Below are positions 1 through 5,690 of a stretch of DNA of 11,456 nucleotides, piece by piece. The stretch is from Burkholderiales bacterium (GTDB lineage Bacteria; Pseudomonadota; Gammaproteobacteria; Burkholderiales; Burkholderiaceae_C). The first letter of the stretch is position 1. The number at the start of each line of letters is the position of its first letter. Under the pieces are notes generated by a model. The model was given only the letters and a program-made list of their open reading frames with translations. It was not told the origin of the DNA and made no database searches. The position numbers were made by a program, and so were the translations under genes. The DNA lies in NCBI GenBank assembly GCA_947450745.1, contig CANFYD010000064.1, forward strand, positions 1 through 11,456, read 5' to 3'.

Positions 1-768
1 GTAGCTGATCTGCTTGTAGAAGTCCTCGTACTGCTCCTGCGTCACCTCGCTCTTGCTGCGAGCCCACAAGGCCGAGGCCTTGTTGACGCTTTCCCACTCG
101 TCCTTCAAGACTTGTTCGGCCTTGTCGGCATCCCACTCTTCCTTGCGCATCAGGATGGGCAGGGAAATGTGGTCGGAATATTTGCTGATGACGGACTTCA
201 GACGCCAGGTCTTGAGGAACTCGTCCTCGTCTGCGCGCAGATGCAAGACCACGCGGGTGCCGCGCTCAGCTTGGGTGATCGCCTCGACCTCGTAGTCACC
301 AGTGCCTTCCCAGCGCACACCGGCTTCGGGCGGCAAGCCGGCACGGCGCGATTCGACGGTGATGCGGTCAGCGACGATGAAACCGGAGTAGAAACCGACG
401 CCGAACTGGCCGATCAGGTTGGCATCCTTCTTCTGGTCGCCGCCGAGCTTTTCCATGAATTCGCGGGTGCCGCTCTTGGCAATGGTGCCCAGGTGCGCAA
501 TCGCTTCATCGGCGCTCATGCCGATGCCGTTGTCGGTGATGGTGACGGTGCGCGCCGCCACATCGAAGCTGACCCGGACTTCCAGGTTCGGCTGGTCTTC
601 AAACAGCGCCGCATTGTCCAGCGCCTCGAACCGCAGCTTGTCGCAGGCGTCCGACGCGTTGGACACCAACTCGCGCAGGAAGATTTCCTTGTTCGAGTAG
701 AGCGAATGGGTGACGAGGTGCAGGATCTGCTTGACCTCGGCCTGGAAGGAATGGGTTTGCTTTTGCAT
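1..768 (-). CDS. htpG: HtpG, Hsp90-family molecular chaperone (N-terminal part, cut by window edge)
   Basis: HtpG is a cytosolic ATP-dependent chaperone dimer that remodels client proteins together with DnaK. Only the first 256 residues are present; the reading frame is still open at base 1 and the family is usually about 630 residues. Visible are the GHKL ATPase signatures in the expected order: NKEIFLRELVSNASDACDKL at residues 26-45, with the catalytic Glu33 and Mg-binding Asn37, then DNGIGM at 79-84 with the nucleotide-binding Asp79, and GQFGVGFYS at 120-128. The middle domain begins near residue 200. The start ATG at 766-768 gives MQKQTHSFQAEVKQ, which fits the conserved N-terminus (F-Q-x-E-V-K-Q). 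No convincing Shine-Dalgarno precedes it. A sigma-32-like promoter and a hairpin lie in the upstream gap. It is the last gene seen of a minus-strand series behind aroG and a small unknown gene. Confidence 0.97.
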   Translation of the reverse strand, partial: MQKQTHSFQAEVKQILHLVTHSLYSNKEIFLRELVSNASDACDKLRFEALDNAALFEDQPNLEVRVSFDVAARTVTITDNGIGMSADEAIAHLGTIAKSGTREFMEKLGGDQKKDANLIGQFGVGFYSGFIVADRITVESRRAGLPPEAGVRWEGTGDYEVEAITQAERGTRVVLHLRADEDEFLKTWRLKSVISKYSDHISLPILMRKEEWDADKAEQVLKDEWESVNKASALWARSKSEVTQEQYEDFYKQISY

Positions 769-804
769 GGCTAGACGGTTGTTCGAGCGTGAGGGTTGAA
801 TGGC

Positions 805-832
805 GTTGATCAGCTTGGCCAGCCCGATCAAC
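805..832. repeat. Inverted repeat / possible hairpin in the htpG 5' untranslated region
   Basis: GTTGATC at 805-811 and GATCAAC at 826-832 are perfect 7-base inverted arms. Inside them GCT/AGC can add three more pairs around a TGGCC loop. There is no T run on either side, so it does not look like an intrinsic terminator. It begins 37 bases upstream of the htpG ATG, so it would sit in the htpG leader RNA if transcription starts at the candidate promoter further upstream. Its role is unknown; an operator or an RNA element are both possible. Confidence 0.4.
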
Positions 833-865
833 TCCAGGGCGACAAAAACGCCGCCGGCGCACGAG

Positions 866-893
866 ATGTGAGGGCGCGAGGCGGCGCTTCAAG
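866..893 (-). promoter_or_regulatory. Candidate sigma-32 (heat-shock) promoter for htpG
   Basis: On the minus strand CTTGAAG (887-893) matches the sigma-32 -35 consensus CTTGAAA at six of seven bases. After a 13-base spacer, CCTCACAT (866-873) matches five of the seven fixed bases of the -10 consensus CCCCATNT. Transcription would begin near 858, about 90 bases before the htpG ATG. htpG is a classical heat-shock gene in proteobacteria, which makes the match plausible, but the assignment rests on consensus similarity only. Confidence 0.4.
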
Positions 894-956
894 AGAATCG
901 GGTCGAGGCACGGAACGTGCCGGCTGGGCCAGTGAGTCCCGCACCAAACAGTGCGC

Positions 957-1268
957 TCAATAAGACAAGGTGCGCATTGCCACATCGATCCGCAACAAAG
1001 CCTTGCTGAGCGCGCCGCTGGTAGCACGCGCATAGTCCAAGGCCCAGGCCGGGTCCTTGAACGCGGCCGGCCCCACGGCGGCGGCAATACCGAAGATCTT
1101 GTCGGCAATCAAGACCTTGCCGGAGCCGCGCATCGGCTCGCATTCGTTCTTGACGAACTGCTCGTCCAGCCACTGCCGGGAGGCCTCGAACGACAGCACC
1201 TCACTGGCATCGACGACGAGGTCGAACTCCTGAGCCGGACCGAAAACGACTTTGACCTCGCTGCGCAT
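957..1268 (-). CDS. Hypothetical protein, 103 residues, between aroG and htpG
   Basis: I do not recognise this family. The reading frame is supported by a very good ribosome binding site on the minus strand: AAGGA about eight bases before the ATG at 1266-1268. It is also tightly placed, 48 bases after the aroG stop and on the same strand. The product looks like a small soluble alpha/beta protein. The N-terminal half alternates hydrophobic and charged residues (MRSEVKVVFGPAQEFDLVVD), a helical region rich in Trp/Phe/Ala follows, and the end is RIDVAMRTLSY. There is no signal peptide, no membrane segment and only one cysteine (in KNECEP), so metal binding through cysteines is unlikely. It may be co-transcribed with aroG and so fall under the same attenuator, but nothing in the sequence gives it a function. 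Confidence 0.75.
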   Translation of the reverse strand: MRSEVKVVFGPAQEFDLVVDASEVLSFEASRQWLDEQFVKNECEPMRGSGKVLIADKIFGIAAAVGPAAFKDPAWALDYARATSGALSKALLRIDVAMRTLSY

Positions 1269-1316
1269 GGCTGATCCTTGTTGATTGACTGCGGGACTTG
1301 ATTTTGACTCAATCCC

Positions 1317-2438
1317 TCAAGCGCGCGCAGCCTTGACGGCGGCGCTCAGAACCTCCAGCACTTCGAGCGAGCCATCCCAGCCCAAGCAGGCGTCGGTGAT
1401 GCTCTTGCCGTATTCCAATTGGCTCGGGTCATCCTTGCCGGGCGTGAACTTCTGCGCGCCGTCGTGCAGATGGCTCTCCACCATCACACCGAAAATCTGC
1501 TGGCTGCCGGCACGCAATTGGTCGGCAATGTCGCGCGCCACATCCAGCTGGCGTTGGTGCTGCTTGGCGCTGTTCGCATGCGAGCAATCGATCATCAGCG
1601 CCGGGGTCAGCTTGGCTGCAGCCAAGTCCCGGCAGGCGGCTGCCACGCTGTCGGCGTCGTAATTGGGCGCTTTGCCGCCGCGCAAAATCACGTGGCAATC
1701 CTTGTTGCCCGCCGTCTCGACGATGGCCACTTGGCCGTTCTTGTGCACCGACAAAAAGTGGTGCGCGCCAGCCGCCGCTTGAATCGCGTCGGTCGCGATC
1801 TTGATGTTGCCGTCGGTGCCGTTCTTGAACCCGATCGGGGCCGACAGCCCTGAAGCGAGTTCGCGGTGCACTTGACTTTCGGTCGTGCGTGCGCCAATGG
1901 CACCCCAGGAAATCAGGTCGCCGATGTATTGCGGCGAAATCACGTCGAGAAATTCCGAGCCGGCCGGAACACCCAGGCGGTTGATTTCCAGCAGCAATTG
2001 GCGGGCAATGCGCAGACCTTCGTCGATGCGATAGCTCTCGTCCAAATAGGGGTCGTTGATCAAACCCTTCCAGCCGACCGTCGTGCGCGGCTTCTCGAAA
2101 TAGACGCGCATGACGATTTCCAGCGTGTCGGCGTACTTCTCGCGCTGCACCTGCAGGCGCTTGGCGTACTCCAAGGCGGCCGCCGGGTCGTGGATCGAGC
2201 AAGGCCCAATGACAACCAACAGCCGGTCGTCCTTGCGCTGCATGATCTGACGGATGCGCCCTCGCGTACCAGAGATCAACGGCTCCATCGGCGTGCCGCG
2301 AATCGGGAAGAACCGGATCAGATGCTCAGGTGGCGGCAGCGGCGTGATGTCGAGGATGCGCTCGTCGTCGGTCATGCTGGTTTTGTCTTGGGGCGAGTAG
2401 CCGCGTTCGTGCTCGGCTTTGGCAATCTTGGCATTCAT
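1317..2438 (-). CDS. aroG: AroG, class I 3-deoxy-7-phosphoheptulonate (DAHP) synthase
   Basis: This cytosolic enzyme condenses phosphoenolpyruvate and erythrose 4-phosphate to DAHP, the committed step to chorismate and the aromatic amino acids. The 373-residue product carries the AroF/G/H signatures in order: DDRLLVVIGPCSIHDP with metal ligand Cys80, KPRTTVGWKGLINDP, GARTTESQVHRELASGLS, GFKNGTDG, HVILRGGKAPNY, IDCSHANS (metal His), GVMVESHL (metal Glu) and SITDACLGW (metal Asp). The PQY in the FLDVISPQY segment, the GLS serine and FLSV match positions that form the Phe inhibitor pocket of E. coli AroG, so a Phe-sensitive type is likely. I chose the ATG at 2436-2438 because AAGAG lies about nine bases before it; a TTG six codons upstream (2456) and Met22 are alternatives. 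The N-terminus is roughly 20 residues longer than in E. coli AroG. An aromatic-rich leader peptide and a terminator lie directly upstream. Confidence 0.97.
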   Translation of the reverse strand: MNAKIAKAEHERGYSPQDKTSMTDDERILDITPLPPPEHLIRFFPIRGTPMEPLISGTRGRIRQIMQRKDDRLLVVIGPCSIHDPAAALEYAKRLQVQREKYADTLEIVMRVYFEKPRTTVGWKGLINDPYLDESYRIDEGLRIARQLLLEINRLGVPAGSEFLDVISPQYIGDLISWGAIGARTTESQVHRELASGLSAPIGFKNGTDGNIKIATDAIQAAAGAHHFLSVHKNGQVAIVETAGNKDCHVILRGGKAPNYDADSVAAACRDLAAAKLTPALMIDCSHANSAKQHQRQLDVARDIADQLRAGSQQIFGVMVESHLHDGAQKFTPGKDDPSQLEYGKSITDACLGWDGSLEVLEVLSAAVKAARA

Positions 2439-2500
2439 GGGCTTAAGCTCTTTCAAGTGCTGAATCAGTGAACAGACGGCGGAAGAAATGACGACAGGGC

Positions 2501-2534
2501 AAAAAAAAACCGCCCGGTGAGTACCTGGCGGTTT
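2501..2534 (-). terminator. Intrinsic terminator in the aroG leader (attenuator terminator)
   Basis: Read on the minus strand, AAACCGCC (2527-2534) pairs perfectly with GGCGGTTT (2507-2514). The stem continues with GGU/ACC after one A-G mismatch, closing a short ACTC loop. The 3' arm runs straight into a tract of nine T (2501-2509). This is a textbook Rho-independent terminator, and it lies upstream of its gene: 62 bases before the aroG ATG and 24 bases after the stop of the aromatic-rich leader peptide. That position makes an attenuator more likely than a simple end of the tldD transcript, although it could also stop read-through from tldD. Confidence 0.88.
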
Positions 2535-2585
2535 GCAGAAGTTGGATGCGTTGTCGGGTTACGCGCTCGCCTCTCTGCCGCCGGT
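2523..2585 (-). promoter_or_regulatory. Candidate antiterminator overlapping the aroG terminator
   Basis: In the RNA read from the minus strand, ACCGGCGGCAG (2575-2585, leader codons 16-19) can pair with CUGCAAACCGCCAGGU (2523-2538). The helix is ACC/GGU, a single bulged A, GGCGG/CCGCC, a four-base bulge (CAAA), then CAG/CUG, giving eleven pairs, mostly G-C. The second strand contains the whole 5' arm of the terminator, so the two structures exclude each other. I found no convincing protector hairpin further upstream. The pairing is seen in the sequence; the switching role is inferred. Confidence 0.6.
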
Positions 2586-2630
2586 GCGGTATGAGAACCA
2601 AGTAAAAAAGAAGAACTTTGTCGACAACAT
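2559..2630 (-). CDS. aroG leader peptide, 23 residues, aromatic-rich
   Basis: A short frame starting with ATG at 2628-2630 and ending in TAA at 2559-2561 encodes MLSTK, then FFFFTWFSY, then a polar tail RTGGREASA. Seven of the nine codons 6-14 are aromatic: five Phe (TTC, TTC, TTT, TTT, TTC), one Trp and one Tyr. The frame is followed 24 bases later by an intrinsic terminator and then by aroG. This is the arrangement known from the pheL/pheA and trpL leaders, in which a ribosome stalled for lack of charged tRNA lets the downstream gene be transcribed. The leader ATG has no clear Shine-Dalgarno, so either initiation is weak or the transcript begins very near the ATG. The gap to the tldD stop is 71 bases. 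The product probably has no function other than being translated. Confidence 0.82.
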   Translation of the reverse strand: MLSTKFFFFTWFSYRTGGREASA

Positions 2631-2637
2631 GGACTTG

Positions 2638-2665
2638 AATGTAGCACGCAAAAATTTGCGGCTAA
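2638..2665 (-). promoter_or_regulatory. Weak candidate promoter for the aroG leader
   Basis: On the minus strand TTAGCC (2660-2665, three of six to TTGACA) and TACATT (2638-2643, four of six to TATAAT) are separated by 16 bases. Transcription would begin close to the leader ATG at 2630, giving an almost leaderless message, which would agree with the missing ribosome binding site. The matches are poor and this is only the best candidate in the 71-base gap after tldD. Transcription from the tldD promoter is the alternative. Confidence 0.22.
2647..2660. repeat. Inverted repeat CGCAAA-N2-TTTGCG upstream of the aroG leader
   Basis: Two perfect 6-base inverted arms flank two bases (CGCAAAAATTTGCG on the plus strand). 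It lies between tldD and the aroG leader peptide, inside the spacer of the weak promoter candidate. A dimeric repressor operator is possible, but the AT-rich centre makes chance symmetry fairly likely. Confidence 0.3.
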
Positions 2666-2701
2666 TCGAAACATTCGAGCCAGTAACCGACGGCTGCCCC
2701 A

Positions 2702-4165
2702 TCAAGCGGTGCCGCCCACCGTCAACCCGTCGATGCGCAAGGTCGGTTGACCCACGCCGACCGGGATGCTCTGGCCTTCTTTGCCGCACACGCCGACACC
2801 GGTGTCGAGCTGCATGTCGTTGCCTATCATCGTCACCCGCGTCAGCGCCTCGGGGCCGCTGCCGATGATGGTCGCACCCTTGACCGGGTACAAGATCTTG
2901 CCGTTCTCGACCCAGAAGGCCTCGTTGGCCGAGAACACGAACTTGCCGCTGGTGATGTCGACCTGCCCGCCGCCAAAGTTGGTGGCGTAAATGCCCTTTT
3001 TGATGCTGGCGATGATTTCTTGCGGGTCTTTGTTACCGCCCAACATATAGGTGTTGGTCATGCGCGGCATCGGCACATGGGCGTAACTTTCGCGCCGGCC
3101 GTTGCCGGTCGGGGCGACTTTCATCAGCCGAGCATTCATCGCGTCCTGGATATAGCCCTTCAAGATGCCGTCTTCGATCAGGACATTGCGCTGCGAGGCA
3201 CAGCCTTCGTCGTCCACGTTGAGCGAGCCGCGGCGGTCCGGCAGTGTGCCGTCGTCCAGCACCGTCACACCCTTGGCGGCCACACGCTGGCCGATGCGGC
3301 CGGCAAAAGCAGAACTGCCCTTGCGGTTGAAGTCGCCTTCCAAACCGTGACCGATGGCCTCGTGCAAAAGCACGCCGGGCCAGCCGGGGCCGAGCACCAC
3401 AGTCATCTCGCCGGCCGGGGCCGGGCGCGACTCCAGATTGGTCAGTGCCGCGTTGACCGCATGATCGACGTAGCTTGAAATCATCTCATCGGTGAAATAG
3501 GCCAAGCCGAAACGGCCGCCACCACCGCCGGAACCGACCTCGCGCCGGCCATTGCTCTCGGCGATCACTGTCACCGACAAGCGCACCATCGGGCGCACAT
3601 CGGCCGCCATCGTGCCGTCGGCACGCGCCACCAGAATCACTTCATGCTCAGCCGCCAGACCGGCCATCACCTGAGCCACGCGAGGATCTTTGGCACGGGC
3701 CATGCGCTCGGCGCGCTCCAGCATCGCCACTTTTTCGGTGCTGTCGAGGCTGGCGATCGGATCGGCCGCGCCGTACAACGCACGACTGCGGGCCACGGTC
3801 GCCTTGCTCGGCACCTTGACCTTGCGGCTCAAGCCGGCGGCGGCAATCGTGCGCACCGTCAGCGCGGCATCAATGATGGCCGCTTCGGAAATGTCGTCGG
3901 AATAGGCAAAAGCGGTTTTTTCGCCGGCCACTGCGCGCACGCCGACGCCTTGGTCGATGCTGAAGCTGCCGCTTTTGACGATGCCTTCTTCCAGGCTCCA
4001 GCCCTCCGAACGGGTGGTCTGGAAGTAAAGATCGGCGTCATCGACGCGGTGCTCGGTGATCAGACGCAGGGCTTTCGCCAGCATCGGTTCACTCAGACCG
4101 TAAGGCTCCAGCAACTGGCTGCGGGCTGCTACGAGGCGGGCAATGGTGGGTTCGCGCGAGATCAT
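2702..4165 (-). CDS. tldD: TldD, zinc metalloprotease subunit of the TldD/TldE complex
   Basis: TldD forms a heterodimer with TldE (PmbA) that degrades unfolded short peptides. In E. coli it cleaves the microcin B17 leader and the CcdA antitoxin in the cytosol. The product is 487 residues (E. coli 481). The zinc motif HEAIGH lies at residues 268-273 with catalytic Glu269, followed by GLEGDFNRKGSSAFAG. The third zinc ligand is Cys460 in GVGVCGKEGQS, at the expected distance from the histidines. Also conserved are GNGRRESYAH, PMPRMTNTYML, NFGGGQVDITSGKFVFS and the C-terminal VGVGQPTLRIDGLTVGGTA. I chose the ATG at 4163-4165 because it gives family length; the frame stays open further upstream but that part shows no similarity. 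No strong ribosome binding site is seen. tldE is not in the window. It lies 121 bases after rsmI on the same strand. Confidence 0.97.
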   Translation of the reverse strand: MISREPTIARLVAARSQLLEPYGLSEPMLAKALRLITEHRVDDADLYFQTTRSEGWSLEEGIVKSGSFSIDQGVGVRAVAGEKTAFAYSDDISEAAIIDAALTVRTIAAAGLSRKVKVPSKATVARSRALYGAADPIASLDSTEKVAMLERAERMARAKDPRVAQVMAGLAAEHEVILVARADGTMAADVRPMVRLSVTVIAESNGRREVGSGGGGGRFGLAYFTDEMISSYVDHAVNAALTNLESRPAPAGEMTVVLGPGWPGVLLHEAIGHGLEGDFNRKGSSAFAGRIGQRVAAKGVTVLDDGTLPDRRGSLNVDDEGCASQRNVLIEDGILKGYIQDAMNARLMKVAPTGNGRRESYAHVPMPRMTNTYMLGGNKDPQEIIASIKKGIYATNFGGGQVDITSGKFVFSANEAFWVENGKILYPVKGATIIGSGPEALTRVTMIGNDMQLDTGVGVCGKEGQSIPVGVGQPTLRIDGLTVGGTA

Positions 4166-4272
4166 GACCGGATTGTAGGAGAGCCACCGCCAAAATCGCC
4201 ACTTCCGCCGATCCGGCCCGGGCCAGCGCAAGGAGATAGCCGACCCCGCCAGGCGCGGGCAACGGTCTAAGC

Positions 4273-4287
4273 GCGTCGCGCGGACGC
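4273..4287. repeat. Short inverted repeat at the rsmI stop codon
   Basis: GCGTC (4273-4277) and GACGC (4283-4287) flank GCGCG, so five G-C-rich pairs can form right at the end of rsmI. No T tract follows, so it is at best a weak RNA 3' structure rather than a proper intrinsic terminator. tldD follows on the same strand 107 bases further on. Confidence 0.25.
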
Positions 4288-5180
4288 TAAATTTCGCGCG
4301 ACTTTTTCTGCTCAAGCGCAAAGTCGTAAAGACGGTTGCGCGAACTGCCACTGATTTCCGCCGCCAGCGCCACCGCCTGCTTCAGCGGCAAGTCGGCCAG
4401 CAGCAAATTCAACACGCGCAGCGCTTCGGCCGGCAATTCACCTTCAGCGGCGGCCTCCGCCCGCACCGCATGCAGGACCAGTACGAATTCGCCCCGTTCA
4501 CGCTGCGCATCGGCCGCCATCCAGCCCGGCAGATCGGCCGCCAGCGCGGTGTGGACAGTTTCGAATTGCTTGGTCAACTCGCGGCAGACGGTGACGCGCT
4601 GTGCCGGGCAGAGTTCCGCCAACAAATCGATCACGGCCTTGATGCGATGCGGCGCCTCGAACAAGACCTGGCTGCGCGGGCTGCCGCACAGCGTTTGCAG
4701 CACCGCCCGCCGCTCCAGCGCCTTGGTCGGCAAGAAGCCGGCAAACTCAAAACCCTTGGCGATCACATCGCCCGCCACGCTGAGCGCCGTGACCGTGCTG
4801 CTTGCACCCGGAATCGGCAACACACGCAGACCGGCGGTCGCGACTGCCGCCACCAGCACCGCGCCGGGGTCGGAGATGGCCGGCGTGCCGGCATCACTGA
4901 TGTAGGCAATGCGCTCGCCGCGCTGCAACCTGGCGACGAGCGCCGCACTGGCCTCATGCTCGTTGTGCTGATGCAGGGCGATCAGCGGCCGGTGCAAGCC
5001 CAGATGGCGCAGCAAGCCGGCACTGACGCGCGTGTCTTCACAGGCCACCGCATCAACCAGCCCGAGTACGTGGGCAGCGCGAAAGCTGATGTCCGCCAAA
5101 TTACCGATCGGCGTGGCCACCACATAAAGTGTGGCGGCAGGATACTGCTGGGCACCAGCAGCGGCGGCAGCGGCCTGCAT
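4287..5180 (-). CDS. rsmI: RsmI, 16S rRNA (cytidine-1402 2'-O)-methyltransferase
   Basis: RsmI methylates the 2'-hydroxyl of C1402 in the decoding centre of 16S rRNA using S-adenosylmethionine. The sequence has the tetrapyrrole-methylase-type fold signatures: LYVVATPIGNLADISFRA near the start, ACEDTRVSAGLLRHLG, IALHQHNEHE, ISDAGTPAISDPG (SAM site), PIPGASSTVTALSVAG, FAGFLPTK, FEAPHR, RELTKQFE, and a C-terminal helical part ending in SGSSRNRLYDFALEQKK. From the ATG at 5178-5180 it is 297 residues (E. coli 286). That ATG has no Shine-Dalgarno; a TTG at 5202-5204, in frame and preceded by GGAG at eight bases, is a good alternative start. It would make the gene overlap the 5' end of divergent yraN. 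A short GC-rich inverted repeat follows the stop. Confidence 0.96.
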   Translation of the reverse strand: MQAAAAAAGAQQYPAATLYVVATPIGNLADISFRAAHVLGLVDAVACEDTRVSAGLLRHLGLHRPLIALHQHNEHEASAALVARLQRGERIAYISDAGTPAISDPGAVLVAAVATAGLRVLPIPGASSTVTALSVAGDVIAKGFEFAGFLPTKALERRAVLQTLCGSPRSQVLFEAPHRIKAVIDLLAELCPAQRVTVCRELTKQFETVHTALAADLPGWMAADAQRERGEFVLVLHAVRAEAAAEGELPAEALRVLNLLLADLPLKQAVALAAEISGSSRNRLYDFALEQKKSREI

Positions 5181-5196
5181 CAGCAGGGAGACATCA

Positions 5197-5637
5197 ATGT
5201 TCAAGTGGGGCGCTCCAAAAATTGGCGTGAAAAGTGCAGGCAGCCTGACCGGCACTGGGGGCGTTGACCTGCCCACCCGCGCGATTCGCGGTGCCGAGGC
5301 GGAAGCCGTAGCCCTGCAGTTTTTGCAGCGCCACGGCCTGCGCCTGCTGGAGCGCAATTATCGGGTCGCCGCAGGGCCGGGCGCGCGCGCCGGCGAGGTC
5401 GACCTGATTCTGCAAGATCGCGACGGCACGGTGGTTTTTGTCGAGGTACGTGCGCGCGCCGGGCTGACACATGGCGGCGCGGCGGCCAGCGTGACGCCCA
5501 AAAAACAGCGCAAGCTCATCTACGCCGCCAGCCATTACCTGCTGCGCCACGCCACCCCGCCGCCCTGCCGCTTCGATGTGATCGCCATCGACGGCGATCA
5601 GGTTGAATGGTTGGTGGCTGCCTTTGATACCGAATAA
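5197..5637 (+). CDS. yraN: YraN, UPF0102 endonuclease-like protein
   Basis: YraN proteins have a restriction-endonuclease-like (PD-(D/E)xK) fold; their cellular role is not firmly established. The core is visible: GEVDLILQDRDGTVVFVEVRAR, with Asp of EVD, Glu of VEV and Arg in the place of the usual Lys, which is also Arg in E. coli YraN. Then come GGAAASVTPKKQRKL and CRFDVIAIDGDQVEWLVAAF, both family signatures. The product is 146 residues, a little longer than E. coli YraN because of an N-terminal extension of roughly 20 residues. The ATG at 5197-5199 is preceded by a strong AGGGAG about six bases away. It is divergent from rsmI with only 16 bases between the starts used here, and is followed by the diaA-like and dolP-like genes, as in the E. 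coli yra locus. Confidence 0.94.
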   Translation: MFKWGAPKIGVKSAGSLTGTGGVDLPTRAIRGAEAEAVALQFLQRHGLRLLERNYRVAAGPGARAGEVDLILQDRDGTVVFVEVRARAGLTHGGAAASVTPKKQRKLIYAASHYLLRHATPPPCRFDVIAIDGDQVEWLVAAFDTE

Positions 5638-5690
5638 GGCGCGCGGTACCCACGCTGATCAGGGTTTCCACTGCTTTATGATTCGCGCAA

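Noticed and set aside
112..774. 220-codon plus-strand open frame antisense to htpG
   Set aside because: High GC content keeps antisense frames open. The minus-strand frame encodes unmistakable HtpG motifs and the antisense product has no recognisable features.
2465..2674. 69-codon minus-strand frame overlapping the aroG leader in another frame
   Set aside because: It runs through the terminator hairpin and has no ribosome site. The shorter aromatic-rich frame explains the region better.
2747..3478. 243-codon plus-strand frame antisense to tldD
   Set aside because: Shadow of tldD; His- and Ala-rich composition typical of the antisense of GC-rich genes, no ribosome site.
2702..4165. Possible peptide natural-product (RiPP) maturation locus because of tldD
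   Set aside because: No precursor peptide, cyclodehydratase or exporter gene is nearby, and tldD is a common housekeeping gene.
4470..5267. 265-codon plus-strand frame antisense to rsmI
   Set aside because: Shadow of rsmI; the opposite strand carries all RsmI motifs in order.
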